From UBA1422 sp041752735 (GTDB taxonomy: Bacteria > Bacillota > Clostridia > Peptostreptococcales > Anaerovoracaceae), in NCBI GenBank assembly GCA_041752735.1, contig JBGSVW010000019.1, forward strand, positions 1 to 29,607: 29,607 nt of DNA, read 5' to 3'. The notes beneath the pieces are model-generated. The model searched no databases. It was not told the DNA's origin and saw only the letters and a program-made list of their open reading frames with translations. Numbering within the stretch: position 1 is the first letter of the stretch; every line of letters begins with the position of its first letter. This document shows, in pieces, positions 16,609-23,765 of the stretch. A program made the position numbers and the translations under genes.

Positions 16609-17055
16609 TTATCCTAGAAATTCTTCAATGATTTTTTTGACGACACCGCCGTCAGCAACGCCCTTTACCTTTGGCATGGTAGCACCCATGAGTTTCCCCA
16701 TGTTTTGCCGGCCACCTTCAATACCCAACCCAGCAGCCGTGGATTTCACGATTTCCCGGATTTGCTCCTCGGTCAGCTCAGCAGGCAGGTACGTTTGCAA
16801 CACTTCAATTTCTGTTTTGTAGGCATCTACTAGGTCAGTTCGGTTGCCACGCTCAAATTCACCAATGGCGTCTCTTCGCATCTTAACCTGTTTGGCAAGA
16901 ATCGGAATAATATCCTCGTCTTGTAGTTCTTGTCTTGTATCCACTTCCACCTGTTTAATGGCAGCGCGGGCAAGATTGATGGTATTTTTTCGGATTTCAT
17001 CGCGGCTTTTGAGGGCCTCTTTGTAATCGTCCATTAATCTTTCTTTTAAGGTCAA
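16609..17055 (-). CDS. yqeY: GatB/YqeY domain protein
   Basis: Small helical protein of the YqeY family, which shares the C-terminal tail domain of the amidotransferase subunit GatB. Its exact role is unknown, although a tRNA-related function is suspected from the domain. The 148-aa sequence has the family hallmarks ELTEEQIREIV, MGKLMGATMPKVKGVADGG and the closing VVKKIIEEFLG. The frame is open from a GTG at 17064, but GAGGTG (17062-17067) overlaps that codon and lies 6 nt before a TTG at 17055, giving the usual start MTLKERL; I use that. The rpsU-yqeY pair is conserved across Firmicutes. The hairpin at 16573-16597 follows. Confidence 0.93.
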   Translation of the reverse strand: MTLKERLMDDYKEALKSRDEIRKNTINLARAAIKQVEVDTRQELQDEDIIPILAKQVKMRRDAIGEFERGNRTDLVDAYKTEIEVLQTYLPAELTEEQIREIVKSTAAGLGIEGGRQNMGKLMGATMPKVKGVADGGVVKKIIEEFLG

Positions 17056-17079
17056 AAATAACACCTCATCTCTCTCAGA

Positions 17080-17259
17080 TTAATATTTCTTTGCCTTTTT
17101 TCTTGCAGCTTCAGACTTCTTCTTACGCTTTACACTTGGTTTTTCGTAATGTTCTCTCTTTCTAAGCTCACTCATAACGCCGTCTCTTGCACATGAACGC
17201 TTAAATCTCTTAAGAGCACTTTCCAAGCTTTCGTTTTCTTTTACAATTACTTGTGCCAT
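17080..17259 (-). CDS. rpsU: 30S ribosomal protein S21
   Basis: Small basic ribosomal protein of the 30S platform near the 16S 3' end, involved in initiation. The 59-aa frame reads MAQVIVKENESLESALKRFK at the start, has a central SCARDGVMSELRKREHYEKPS and ends in a lysine/arginine-rich tail, exactly the S21 pattern. AGGAGGTGA precedes the ATG. It is led by a strong promoter that starts inside the preceding HIT gene, and it heads the unit rpsU-yqeY-phoH-ybeY-cdd-era-recO, all linked to ribosome and RNA maturation or repair. Confidence 0.97.
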   Translation of the reverse strand: MAQVIVKENESLESALKRFKRSCARDGVMSELRKREHYEKPSVKRKKKSEAARKKAKKY

Positions 17260-17306
17260 TTCCTAACTCACCTCCTGCCATTTTAATCTTTGCCTACAAC
17301 CAGTGT

Positions 17307-17336
17307 ATTATACTATCAACCCGGTGGCCATGTCAA
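17307..17336 (-). promoter_or_regulatory. Strong sigma-A-type promoter for rpsU, inside the end of the HIT gene
   Basis: The minus strand has a perfect -35 TTGACA (17331-17336), an 18-bp spacer and a perfect -10 TATAAT (17307-17312). The -35 and most of the spacer encode the last residues of the HIT protein, and the HIT stop codon (17316-17318) lies in the spacer. The -10 ends 47 bp before the rpsU ATG. Confidence 0.88.
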
Positions 17337-17657
17337 CTTTCTCTTGCCTAAAATATGCATATGTAAGTGAGAAACAGTCTGTAAACCGTCTTCCCCACAG
17401 TTCATCACCACGCGATAACCATTTTTTAACTCAAGCAAGGCTGAAATCTCTTGAATTTTTAACATCATATGTGCAACCAGCGGGCCATCTTCCTCACAAA
17501 GTGTATCCGTAGAAGCAATGTGTTTTTTTGGCACCATCAATACATGAACCGGTGCCTGGGGATCAATGTCATGAAATACATAAATTAACTCGTCCTCGTA
17601 GACAACCTTTGATGGTATTTTTTTTTCTGCAATCAGACAAAATAAGCAATCATCCAT
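17316..17657 (-). CDS. HIT family (HINT-like) nucleotide hydrolase
   Basis: Histidine-triad protein that in characterised HINT relatives hydrolyses nucleoside phosphoramidates and aminoacyl-adenylates. The 113-aa protein has the triad HLHMH (97-101), the DIDPQAPVHVLMVPKKH core and an N-terminal zinc-type CLFC (C4, C7). The ATG overlaps the upstream ferredoxin gene by 8 nt, and AAGGAGGAG lies 4 nt upstream. In many Clostridia a HIT gene stands before rpsU, as here. The biological substrate is not known. Confidence 0.93.
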   Translation of the reverse strand: MDDCLFCLIAEKKIPSKVVYEDELIYVFHDIDPQAPVHVLMVPKKHIASTDTLCEEDGPLVAHMMLKIQEISALLELKNGYRVVMNCGEDGLQTVSHLHMHILGKRKLTWPPG

Positions 17658-18513
17658 GGGTCTCCTCCTTATTATTTTTCAAAATCAAGGGTATTCGACT
17701 CAATGCACCTGCAGGGCAACTCTTAATACAATCCCCGCAACGGATACATTCTGTCGTATTGGGTTTCAGGTTCGGTTTTAGATTCAATTTGCAGACCGCG
17801 TTACAAGTACCGCAGGATTGGCAACGTTCTTCATCAAACTGATGTCTATAAACTGAGATCGGGTTGAAAAAACCGTATATGGCGCCTAAGGGACAAACCC
17901 ATCTGCAAAAAGGTCTGTAAATTGGAAGCGACAAAAGGATAAATCCCAATAGCAACAATGTTTTCCAACCAAATAGTAATCCAATGGCACTCCGCAACCC
18001 TTCATTGGCAATAATCAACGGCCAACCTGCCATTAAAGTGCCTGATGGGCATATATAAGCACAAAACCAAGGGTCACCCTGACCGAATTCATTCATTACA
18101 ACCATGGGCAAAATCAAGACAAAAACCACCAAGATAATATATTTAAGATACTTGAGATATCTGTCTCCCGGAATCACTTTCAACTTTTTAATAAAAGGAA
18201 TTTTATATAACAAATCCTGAAATAGCCCAAATGGGCAAAGCCATCCACAAACCAATCTGCCCATTAACGCACCTGTAATCATTAAGAACCCCATGGTGTA
18301 AAAGGAGAGGCTGAAATTTTTATCATTTGCCACAGCCTGCAAAGCGCCGATGGGGCAAGAACCCAAAGATCCCGGGCAAGAATAACAGTTTAATCCGGGC
18401 AAACAAAGCTGCTTGCTCTCCCCTTGATATATTTTACCGGAAACGAAACCGGCATAGTATCCATTTGACAAAGCGGTGAAGGCCGCCTGAACCCCGGTCC
18501 GTAGTCTATCCAA
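17650..18513 (-). CDS. NapH-like polytopic membrane ferredoxin with 18 cysteines
   Basis: Membrane iron-sulfur protein, probably moving electrons across or along the membrane; partners are unknown. About four to five hydrophobic segments are seen (about 70-88, 122-142, 160-170, 176-197). N-terminal cysteines C37, C43, C46 and C53 are followed by three CX3CP motifs (C89/C93, C151/C155, C203/C207) as in NapH/NosR/CcoG-type proteins. Two C-terminal 4Fe-4S ferredoxin motifs follow (C231, C234, C237, C241 and C256, C259, C262, C266). A short NLKP-NLKP duplication separates them. The start is TTG at 18513, overlapping the stop of the 47-aa CXXC gene by 8 nt; the protein is 287 aa. With the two genes upstream it forms a putative redox module. 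Confidence 0.88.
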   Translation of the reverse strand: MDRLRTGVQAAFTALSNGYYAGFVSGKIYQGESKQLCLPGLNCYSCPGSLGSCPIGALQAVANDKNFSLSFYTMGFLMITGALMGRLVCGWLCPFGLFQDLLYKIPFIKKLKVIPGDRYLKYLKYIILVVFVLILPMVVMNEFGQGDPWFCAYICPSGTLMAGWPLIIANEGLRSAIGLLFGWKTLLLLGFILLSLPIYRPFCRWVCPLGAIYGFFNPISVYRHQFDEERCQSCGTCNAVCKLNLKPNLKPNTTECIRCGDCIKSCPAGALSRIPLILKNNKEETHG

Positions 18514-18649
18514 TTCCTATGCACTCCAAACAAATCCGAATGGCCTTGGCAAACATAACGCTTACTTCCCCGCGATATACCCCAAGAAGGAGTAAGGATG
18601 CGCCAATGAAGAGAATTCCTAAACCAATTTTAGTTGAGAAGGTCTTCAA
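18506..18649 (-). CDS. Small CXXC membrane protein, CD1871A-like
   Basis: A 47-aa protein with one membrane helix (about 8-24) and a C-terminal tail ending RICLECIGIG, so a CXXC pair (C40, C43) sits next to the terminus. It resembles the small CXXC family named after Clostridioides difficile CD1871A; this match is from memory. The start is a TTG at 18649: GGAGTGA (18655-18661) lies 5 nt upstream. Longer in-frame starts up to 18703 would lie within the preceding lipoprotein gene without a binding site. It overlaps that gene by 20 nt and the membrane ferredoxin by 8 nt, so all three are surely one transcript. A thiol relay between the other two is inference. Confidence 0.8.
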   Translation of the reverse strand: MKTFSTKIGLGILFIGASLLLLGVYRGEVSVMFAKAIRICLECIGIG

Positions 18650-19208
18650 TGATTTCACTCCATTCATCATACTCTTTTTCGCCAATATATAATTCAGTAA
18701 CAATGGTACCAGTCTGGTCTACAAAAAATGCAGTGGGCGTATATTGAATTTCATCATACAAAAATGTCATGATAGGTGCGGGAATCATCGTATTTGTAAA
18801 AGTAACACCTTTTGCATCCGCTATAGATACTGCATCGGCAATCGTTTCGGGAATAGGATTCCCTGCTTGGTCCTGTAAATTGACCGCAATCCCTAGTACA
18901 TTGATTCCTACGTTTTTGTATTCCTGATAGATGGCTTCCATCTTGGGCATACCTTCGATACATGGATTACATGTTGTCCCCCAGATTAATACTAAAGTGT
19001 ATTTGGAATTCAGTATCATACTTTGATCTTTCGGATTTCCATATATATCAGTTGTAGAAAATGATTCAAAAATAGGGCCATACTTTTGTCCCAATGTATC
19101 TTCTGCCTGCTCATCATTCGTCGTGCCACATCCAACTAAAGAAAGAGTCAATACGATAAGACTAATTACTATCATGGCTGTGGTTATCATGGTTTTCTTT
19201 GTTTTCAT
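18630..19208 (-). CDS. TlpA/ResA-like thioredoxin-fold lipoprotein
   Basis: Extracytoplasmic thiol-disulfide protein anchored by lipid. The 192-aa precursor has a basic start, a hydrophobic signal helix (about 7-24) and a lipobox LVGC with the modified cysteine C27. The mature part is a redoxin/TlpA domain with active site WGTTCNPC (C80, C83), and the fold continues to a cis-proline-type stretch YTPTAFFVDQTG near residue 160. AGGAG precedes the ATG. Members of this family reduce or isomerise exported thiols or serve cytochrome c maturation; no cytochrome c gene is seen here. The next two downstream genes, both cysteine-rich and membrane bound, are plausible electron donors. Confidence 0.88.
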   Translation of the reverse strand: MKTKKTMITTAMIVISLIVLTLSLVGCGTTNDEQAEDTLGQKYGPIFESFSTTDIYGNPKDQSMILNSKYTLVLIWGTTCNPCIEGMPKMEAIYQEYKNVGINVLGIAVNLQDQAGNPIPETIADAVSIADAKGVTFTNTMIPAPIMTFLYDEIQYTPTAFFVDQTGTIVTELYIGEKEYDEWSEIIEDLLN

Positions 19209-19230
19209 GTTATCTCCTATTACAAATATA

Positions 19231-20550
19231 TTATACTGCTTCGCCTAACATGCCATCTTGAAATAATCCAATTAGACGAACTTCCAGAAACGAGTTGATC
19301 AACTCTTCCTGTCTTTGTCTTGAGTTGGGAACAAATACACGAATATAATTCTCTGTATACCCGGATAACAGTCCGTTATCAGAATTAAATTCTTCAATTA
19401 ACAATGTTCGACTGGTCCCAATCTGATTTATAAGGAACTGCTTCCCAATTTCCGACTCGGTTTTCAGAAGTATTTTACTGCGTCGATTTTTATCGCCTGG
19501 GTTTACTTGATTCTCCATTTCTGCTGCAATGGTGCCGGTTCGCTTGGAATACTTGAACACATGGACTTTGGAGAATCCTGCTGTTTCAACCAATTTGCAG
19601 GTTTCCATAAAATCATTCTCAGTTTCTCCTGGAAAGCCTACAATGATATCGGTCGTCACTGCAAATCCCGGGTCATGTTGTTTTAAAATCCTAATAATAT
19701 CAAGGTATTCCCGTGATGTATAGTTTCTTTTCATGTCCTTAAGCACTGCATCACTACCGCTTTGTAGCGATAAGTGGAAATGTGGGCAAAGCTTCTTGTA
19801 TTGAAGAAGTTTTTGCACTATACCTACATCGATTACCGTAGGTTCCAACGAACTGAGTCGAATGCGGAAATCTCCCGGCAATTGATTCAATTCCGCTACG
19901 ATTTGTTCTAATCCCTGTCCAGCTGCATTGTCAGATTCTGCACCATATAATGCAGTATTAATGCCGGTAAGCACGATTTCTTTATATCCTGCTTGAACAA
20001 GCCGTTTCGCTTCATCAAGAATGTTATCACGGTTTCGGCTGCGGATGTTTCCCCTGGCATAAGGTACGATACAATAGGAGCAAAATCGGTTGCAGCCGTC
20101 TTGTATTTTAATATAAGCTCTGGTTCGTGAATCCATGGAAACCGGCATGCCTATTTCTTCAAATTCGGTTAGTTGCTCGTACGCTTTTCTGTGAATGTCC
20201 ACGCCTTTGCTTTTGGCATATCCCTCGATCACTTCTACCAAGCCGGCTTTTTCATTTGTTCCGGCAATTATATTGACGCCTTCCAGCGCTGCAACTTCAT
20301 CCGGTTGCATTTGAGCGTAACACCCAATTACCGCCAAAACACAATCGGGATTCATCTTTCGAAGACGCCTAATGAATTGTCTGGACTTTCGGTCTGCAAG
20401 GCCGGTTACTGTACACGTATTGATGATATAAACATCAGCCAGTTCCGTTTCTGAAACAATCTGATGTCCGTTTGCTTTGAACTTTTGTTGTAATGCTTCG
20501 GATTCGTATTGATTCACCTTACATCCCAGGGTGTGGAATGCGATATTCAT
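19231..20550 (-). CDS. mtaB: tRNA t6A37 methylthiotransferase MtaB
   Basis: Radical-SAM methylthiotransferase that turns t6A into ms2t6A at position 37 of ANN-decoding tRNAs. The 439-aa protein has the MtaB-type N-terminus TLGCKVNQYE, MTTase cysteines C10, C46 and C77, the radical SAM motif CNRFCSYC (C153, C157, C160), and IVPYARG. A C-terminal TRAM domain follows. TLGCKVN separates it from RimO (TLGCPKN) and MiaB. It starts 3 nt after the CNNM-type gene. With trhP and trmR upstream it makes this stretch a tRNA-anticodon modification group. Confidence 0.94.
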   Translation of the reverse strand: MNIAFHTLGCKVNQYESEALQQKFKANGHQIVSETELADVYIINTCTVTGLADRKSRQFIRRLRKMNPDCVLAVIGCYAQMQPDEVAALEGVNIIAGTNEKAGLVEVIEGYAKSKGVDIHRKAYEQLTEFEEIGMPVSMDSRTRAYIKIQDGCNRFCSYCIVPYARGNIRSRNRDNILDEAKRLVQAGYKEIVLTGINTALYGAESDNAAGQGLEQIVAELNQLPGDFRIRLSSLEPTVIDVGIVQKLLQYKKLCPHFHLSLQSGSDAVLKDMKRNYTSREYLDIIRILKQHDPGFAVTTDIIVGFPGETENDFMETCKLVETAGFSKVHVFKYSKRTGTIAAEMENQVNPGDKNRRSKILLKTESEIGKQFLINQIGTSRTLLIEEFNSDNGLLSGYTENYIRVFVPNSRQRQEELINSFLEVRLIGLFQDGMLGEAV

Positions 20551-20553
20551 TGA

Positions 20554-21858
20554 TTACTCTTTCTCCTTTTTTTCTTCGGTAGATTCCTCGTCCGTTTTTT
20601 CGGATTCTATATGTACCAGAACCTTCCCAATCCTTCTGTCTTGTACCGACTCGATAGTGAACGTATATTTACCATAATGCACAACCGTTCCAGGATTTCC
20701 ATCACTGGGTATTTCTCCCAATATTTCAATTAACAGTCCGCCAAGAGTCTCAATATTTTCTGACTCCAGATCAGTTATCAATTCGTCATTAATGTCATCA
20801 AGATACATTGTACCATCTATACGGTATGTGTCTTCATCAACAAGTTGAATTTTGGGTTCTTCTTCATCATATTCGTCATCAATATTACCCATGACTTCTT
20901 CGATGATATCCTCTAAGGTAACAATCCCTGAAAACCCACCGTATTCATCAATTAAGATAGCAATATGCTGACGTGTCTTTTGTAATTCAAAGAACAAGGT
21001 GTCGATATACTTGGTATCTGGAACAAAAAATGGCTTCCGCAGTATTTCATGGAGGTCGACATTTTCAAAACCCGCTTCTCTTGCTTTGATTAGATAATCT
21101 TTAATGTGAATAATTCCAATGATATTATCGCTGTCCTCATCAAAAACCGGGATACGGGAATATCGAAGTTCCATCAATGTATCTATATATTTCTCGGAAG
21201 GATCATTAATGTTGATGGCAAAGACATTGGTACGTGGGGTCATGATTTCATACGCAAATTTGTCGTCAAAAGCAAAAATACTATCTATCATTTTTTTGCC
21301 TTCTTCTTTGAGGGCACCTGTCTCCTGTCCAGTCTCCAACATAGACATGATTTCTTCTTCGGAAAATTCTTCATCATCAAGATGGATTTTTTGACCGGTA
21401 ATCCGTAGCAACAAATTGCCGGTTGCTGACATAAACCACAGCAATGGTTTCAAAGGAAATAAAATCCACTTCACTGGATTTTCTGTAAGAGTAGCTGCAC
21501 GGTCAAACTGCTGAGCTGACCATTTCTTAGGATAAATCTCACCAAAAACTAAAACCAGAAATGTTGAAAGAAAAAGCAATAGAATCACTGAGATGATGGA
21601 GCTACCCGGTATGTTGCTATTATTCAAAAACGAGGATAGTGTTCCTTGTAGCCAAAGTAGAATCACCGCATAAACGCCTAAACCAAATAGTGTAATGGCA
21701 CCTCGAAGTTCAAATTGTTCATGTGCATTTGCTCTCACCTTATTGCTGGCTGTCTGTGCTTTCTCTGCTGCGGCACAGATAGCTGTTAAAAAAATGAGAA
21801 TGATAACAATGAAAATGAAAATGCCTGATGATAAATACGGTTCCGGGTTGGTGTCCAT
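20554..21858 (-). CDS. CNNM/CorC (HlyC) family membrane transporter-like protein
   Basis: Membrane protein of the DUF21-CBS-CorC_HlyC architecture, proposed to export Mg2+ or other cations; many are mislabelled hemolysins. An N-terminal DUF21 region with about four hydrophobic segments (about 11-30, 50-70, 83-105, 130-150) includes FGEIYPKKW. A CBS pair follows (IMTPRTNVFAININ..., then the HIAILIDEYGGFSGIVTLEDIIEEVMGNI stretch), then a FAD-binding-like CorC_HlyC domain (about 335-420), ending in an acidic tail. The frame is open to 21891, but AAGGAG (21866-21871) fixes the ATG at 21858 (434 aa). It lies between trhP and mtaB with gaps of 4 and 3 nt; no functional link is evident. Confidence 0.9.
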   Translation of the reverse strand: MDTNPEPYLSSGIFIFIVIILIFLTAICAAAEKAQTASNKVRANAHEQFELRGAITLFGLGVYAVILLWLQGTLSSFLNNSNIPGSSIISVILLLFLSTFLVLVFGEIYPKKWSAQQFDRAATLTENPVKWILFPLKPLLWFMSATGNLLLRITGQKIHLDDEEFSEEEIMSMLETGQETGALKEEGKKMIDSIFAFDDKFAYEIMTPRTNVFAININDPSEKYIDTLMELRYSRIPVFDEDSDNIIGIIHIKDYLIKAREAGFENVDLHEILRKPFFVPDTKYIDTLFFELQKTRQHIAILIDEYGGFSGIVTLEDIIEEVMGNIDDEYDEEEPKIQLVDEDTYRIDGTMYLDDINDELITDLESENIETLGGLLIEILGEIPSDGNPGTVVHYGKYTFTIESVQDRRIGKVLVHIESEKTDEESTEEKKEKE

Positions 21859-21862
21859 AAAA

Positions 21863-23089
21863 CTACTCCTTCCGCTTTCGTAGCATGTCATTGGGTTTTA
21901 CCTGTTGATCCATTTTGATCAACAGCATTTGCTGGGGATGTGGTGCTGCATTTAACGGCACCCCTTCAGTATCGGTAATATGTGCCAAAACTTGTTCAAA
22001 AGGTTCCCTGCTCGGTCCAAATACTTCAATGGTCTCTCCCAAACTCATTTTGTTACGTTGTTCCACCAGCGCAATTCCGCTGAGTTCATCATAGTTCTTT
22101 ACAATACCAATAAATGTAAAATCACGGGCATAGTTGCTTGTTTCAAAGTTTTGTCCTTCTGCGGATGGCGGATTGAAATAGAAACCAGTTGTAAATATTC
22201 TATGGCTTGCCTTTTGTAGCTCAGTCATCCATTTCGGATTAAACTCATACTGGATAGGATCATTGTAATAAGCATCAATCGCCTTCCTATAGGCTCCAAC
22301 GACAATAGCAACATAAAAAATGCTTTTCATTCGTCCTTCAATTTTGAGAGACGAGATCCCTGCTTCTACCATTTGTGGAATATGTTCAATCATACACAAA
22401 TCATTGGCATTTAAGATATATGTACCCCGACTATCCTCCTCGATGGGAAGATATTCACCCGGCCTCTTTTCTTCCACCAATGCATACTTGTACCGACATG
22501 GGTGTGCACAGTTGCCGCGATTAGCATCCCTTCCCACCATATAATTACTCAAAAGGCATCTGCCAGAATAGGACATGCACATCGCTCCGTGTCCAAAAGC
22601 TTCAAGTTCCATTTCAATGGGCATTTTGGACCTGATTTCGCCTATTTCAGCTAGGGAAAGTTCTCTGGCGAGCACCAACCGGTGAATTCCAAGTTTGTGC
22701 CAGAATTCAGCTGTTTTGTAGTTTGTCATATTTGCCTGCGTGCTTAAGTGTAACTCCATATCTGGCATAATTTCTTTAGCCATTGATATCACACCTGGAT
22801 CCGAGACAATCAATCCATCTAGCCCTATTGGCTCTACTTTTTTGAGATATGTTATTAACGGATTGATGTCTTCATTATGAGGAAAAATGTTAACCGCAAG
22901 ATAACATCGCACATTACGGTTATGGGCATATGCGATACCCTTGGTCATGTCATCCAACGAAAAATTATCGGCGCCGGCACGCAGGCTGAATGAATCTCCG
23001 CCAAAATATACCGCATCTGCGCCGTAGTCTACTGCTATCATTAATTTTTCTAAGTCTCCCGCAGGAGCAAGTAATTCCATTTTTTTCAT
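21863..23089 (-). CDS. trhP: U32 peptidase-family protein, tRNA uridine-34 5-hydroxylation protein TrhP
   Basis: Annotated widely as collagenase-like peptidase U32, but the YrrO/TrhP group makes 5-hydroxyuridine at tRNA position 34 using prephenate and an iron-sulfur cluster. The 408-aa protein starts ELLAPAGDLEKL and contains the U32 signature EAFGHGAMCMSYSGRC with cysteines C171, C178, C194 and C198, which fit the cluster ligand pattern, and a C-terminal barrel-type extension. Its ATG overlaps the trmR stop (ATGA). The mltG-trmR-trhP order equals Bacillus yrrL-yrrM-yrrO and strongly supports the tRNA role. Bacillus has a second paralogue, yrrN, between trmR and yrrO; it is missing here. Confidence 0.87.
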   Translation of the reverse strand: MKKMELLAPAGDLEKLMIAVDYGADAVYFGGDSFSLRAGADNFSLDDMTKGIAYAHNRNVRCYLAVNIFPHNEDINPLITYLKKVEPIGLDGLIVSDPGVISMAKEIMPDMELHLSTQANMTNYKTAEFWHKLGIHRLVLARELSLAEIGEIRSKMPIEMELEAFGHGAMCMSYSGRCLLSNYMVGRDANRGNCAHPCRYKYALVEEKRPGEYLPIEEDSRGTYILNANDLCMIEHIPQMVEAGISSLKIEGRMKSIFYVAIVVGAYRKAIDAYYNDPIQYEFNPKWMTELQKASHRIFTTGFYFNPPSAEGQNFETSNYARDFTFIGIVKNYDELSGIALVEQRNKMSLGETIEVFGPSREPFEQVLAHITDTEGVPLNAAPHPQQMLLIKMDQQVKPNDMLRKRKE

Positions 23090-23757
23090 TTTGGTTTTTT
23101 GATACTCATACTGATGCCATCTCCTATGGGAAGGATTGCAGTTTCCACTGTATCTAAGACAGATATGTAGTCAAGGAATGCTCGGATATTTTTAACACTG
23201 GTTTTATGTTTCCCCTCAGGATCGTAACAATCGTTTGCAACTGTACCGCGCATCAAAACATTGTCGCATAAAATTATGCCTCCTGGTTTGACCAATGTGA
23301 TGGCCTGCTTAAAAAACCCAGTGTACTTGCTTTTGGAAGCATCAATAAAAATAAGGTCATACCCCAAAAATCCATTTTTTTTGTGTTCGTCAATAAGATT
23401 GTCCATGATTTCTGTAGCATCCCCATGAATCACTGTGACACGGTTCTTAATACCCATGTTGCTAAGGTTCTCCACGGCAGTTTCGTATGCCTTACAATCC
23501 AATTCGACGGTATCAATCTTGCAATCAGGCCATGTAGCCGCCATGAACCCTGCTGAATATCCAATGGCTGTTCCTATTTCCAGCACAAATCCCGGATTGA
23601 ATCCTACAAGGATTACAGCTAAAAGCCTTTCAACATCCCTGGTGATGATAGGTATATGGTTTTCTTCCGCATACTTTCGAAGTTCAGCCATGGATTCATT
23701 AATTGGCGAATAAAACCCTTCCAGATAGTCGGAGACCAATGGGTTTATTATGTTCAC
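23086..23757 (-). CDS. trmR: tRNA 5-hydroxyuridine methyltransferase TrmR (O-methyltransferase)
   Basis: SAM-dependent O-methyltransferase (YrrM group) that converts 5-hydroxyuridine-34 to 5-methoxyuridine, improving wobble decoding. The 223-aa protein shows SAM motif I VLEIGTAIGYS (58-68), an acidic residue after motif II (TVELD), and the metal-binding DLIFIDASKSKY and CDNVL stretches of the class I COMT-like family. The start is GTG at 23757 with AGGGGG just upstream at the end of mltG. Its stop overlaps trhP, which makes its substrate, so the two steps are translationally coupled. Confidence 0.9.
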   Translation of the reverse strand: MNIINPLVSDYLEGFYSPINESMAELRKYAEENHIPIITRDVERLLAVILVGFNPGFVLEIGTAIGYSAGFMAATWPDCKIDTVELDCKAYETAVENLSNMGIKNRVTVIHGDATEIMDNLIDEHKKNGFLGYDLIFIDASKSKYTGFFKQAITLVKPGGIILCDNVLMRGTVANDCYDPEGKHKTSVKNIRAFLDYISVLDTVETAILPIGDGISMSIKKPK

Positions 23758-23765
23758 GGCGCCCC

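Noticed and set aside
17750..17790. Tandem repeat in the membrane ferredoxin gene (NLKP-NLKP)
   Set aside because: Only two short units; it looks like a minor linker duplication between the two ferredoxin motifs, not a functional repeat array.
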